DNA of 6,171 nucleotides from Desulfobulbus sp. (GTDB lineage Bacteria > Desulfobacterota > Desulfobulbia > Desulfobulbales > Desulfobulbaceae). Positions 5,816 to 6,171 of this stretch are shown piece after piece. The notes below the pieces were generated by a model, which saw only the letters and a program-made list of their open reading frames with translations, did no database searches and was not told where the DNA came from. How positions within the stretch are numbered: the first letter of the stretch is position 1; every line of letters starts with the position of its first letter. A program made the position numbers and the translations under genes. The DNA is taken from the NCBI GenBank assembly GCA_030602145.1, contig JAUWAH010000152.1, forward strand, positions 1 to 6,171. The letters are read 5' to 3'.

Positions 5816-6171
5816 GGTCAGCTCCGTCGATAACGGGCAAGAACAGATGAAAGGTTGAGCCATAGCCCTGCCGGCTGTTGACCCTGAGGACGCCATCATG
5901 GGCCTGGACAATGCCGTAGGCCACCGACAGCCCCATACCCGTTCCCTGTCCCTGCTCCTTGGTGGTAAACAGCGGGTTGAAGATCCGTTCCAGGGTCGGC
6001 TGGTCCATGCCCCGGCCAGGGTCCTTGATAAACACATGGGCATACTTGCCGGCCGGCAAATCGGCATCCACATCGGCAAACCGTTCGCCGATTCCGGGGG
6101 GATACTGTACACCGACAACCAACACGCCGCCCAAGGGCATGGCCTCGACGGCATTGCGACAGATATTGAGC
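5802..6171 (-). CDS. Sensor histidine kinase, C-terminal ATPase domain (5' part outside window)
   Basis: Only the last 122 residues are in the window; the frame is open at the right edge. They form most of a HATPase_c domain: the N-box LNICRNAVEAM at the edge, the G1 box IKDPGRGMD, the F-box IFNPLFTTK and the G2 box GQGTGMGLS, ending in a standard GYGSTFHLFLP strand. The boxes are intact, so it should bind ATP. The N-box style and the F-box FTTK resemble the kinase subgroup that carries a HDFNN-type histidine motif (often PAS-containing), but the input and phosphoacceptor regions are not visible. The gene ends with TGA at 5802, 14 bp inside the next gene. It is probably the kinase that feeds the HisKA-receiver protein and the sigma-54 activator. 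Confidence 0.93.
   Translation of the reverse strand, partial: LNICRNAVEAMPLGGVLVVGVQYPPGIGERFADVDADLPAGKYAHVFIKDPGRGMDQPTLERIFNPLFTTKEQGQGTGMGLSVAYGIVQAHDGVLRVNSRQGYGSTFHLFLPVIDGADHART

Noticed and set aside
5168..6154. A single 328-codon minus-strand gene, or a frameshifted hybrid kinase
   Set aside because: The part upstream of 5815 is nonsense in this frame, while the kinase ATPase motifs are in another frame ending at 5802. A ribosome site before the ATG at 5815 and the second HisKA-like hairpin after the ATPase domain support two overlapping genes rather than a broken one.

Overview
The window is GC-rich and densely coded. All six genes it holds read on the minus strand, so transcription runs from the right edge to the left. 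The gene content suggests a Desulfobacterota/Desulfuromonadota-type (formerly deltaproteobacterial) bacterium: cysteine-rich tandem PAS sensors, a multi-CheW protein, and a two-component system with a sigma-54 activator. This taxonomic guess is inference; the window has no rRNA or other marker gene.

Right part (6171 to 3675), a signalling module. The C-terminal end of a histidine kinase (catalytic ATPase domain only; the 5' part lies outside) overlaps by 14 bp a short gene for a HisKA-like helical hairpin plus a receiver domain. After 86 bp comes an NtrC-type response regulator (receiver, AAA+ sigma-54 activator domain, Fis-type HTH) that begins with TTG. A sigma-70-like promoter (TTGACA, 17 bp, TGTAAT) lies between these last two genes. 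Its -35 box sits inside a short perfect palindrome.

Middle (3674 to 3283), a 392-bp gap with no convincing gene. It holds a nearly perfect sigma-54 (-24/-12) promoter pointing left, an 8-bp inverted repeat touching the -24 element, a second inverted repeat about 95 bp upstream of the predicted start site, and a weak terminator-like hairpin.

Left part (3282 to 1), a chemosensory group. It holds a 134-residue protein that looks like a receiver domain without its acidic phosphorylation site, then a 505-residue protein made of three CheW domains. Last is the N-terminal 392 residues of a PAS sensor with cysteine clusters, probably a soluble methyl-accepting chemotaxis protein; its C-terminus is outside.

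Working model (inference): the kinase and its partners control phosphorylation of the NtrC-type regulator. That regulator binds the gap and turns on the sigma-54 promoter, making the pseudo-receiver, the triple CheW scaffold and the PAS sensor. A two-component system would thus set the level of a chemosensory sensor-scaffold set. No CheA, CheR or CheB is visible here.
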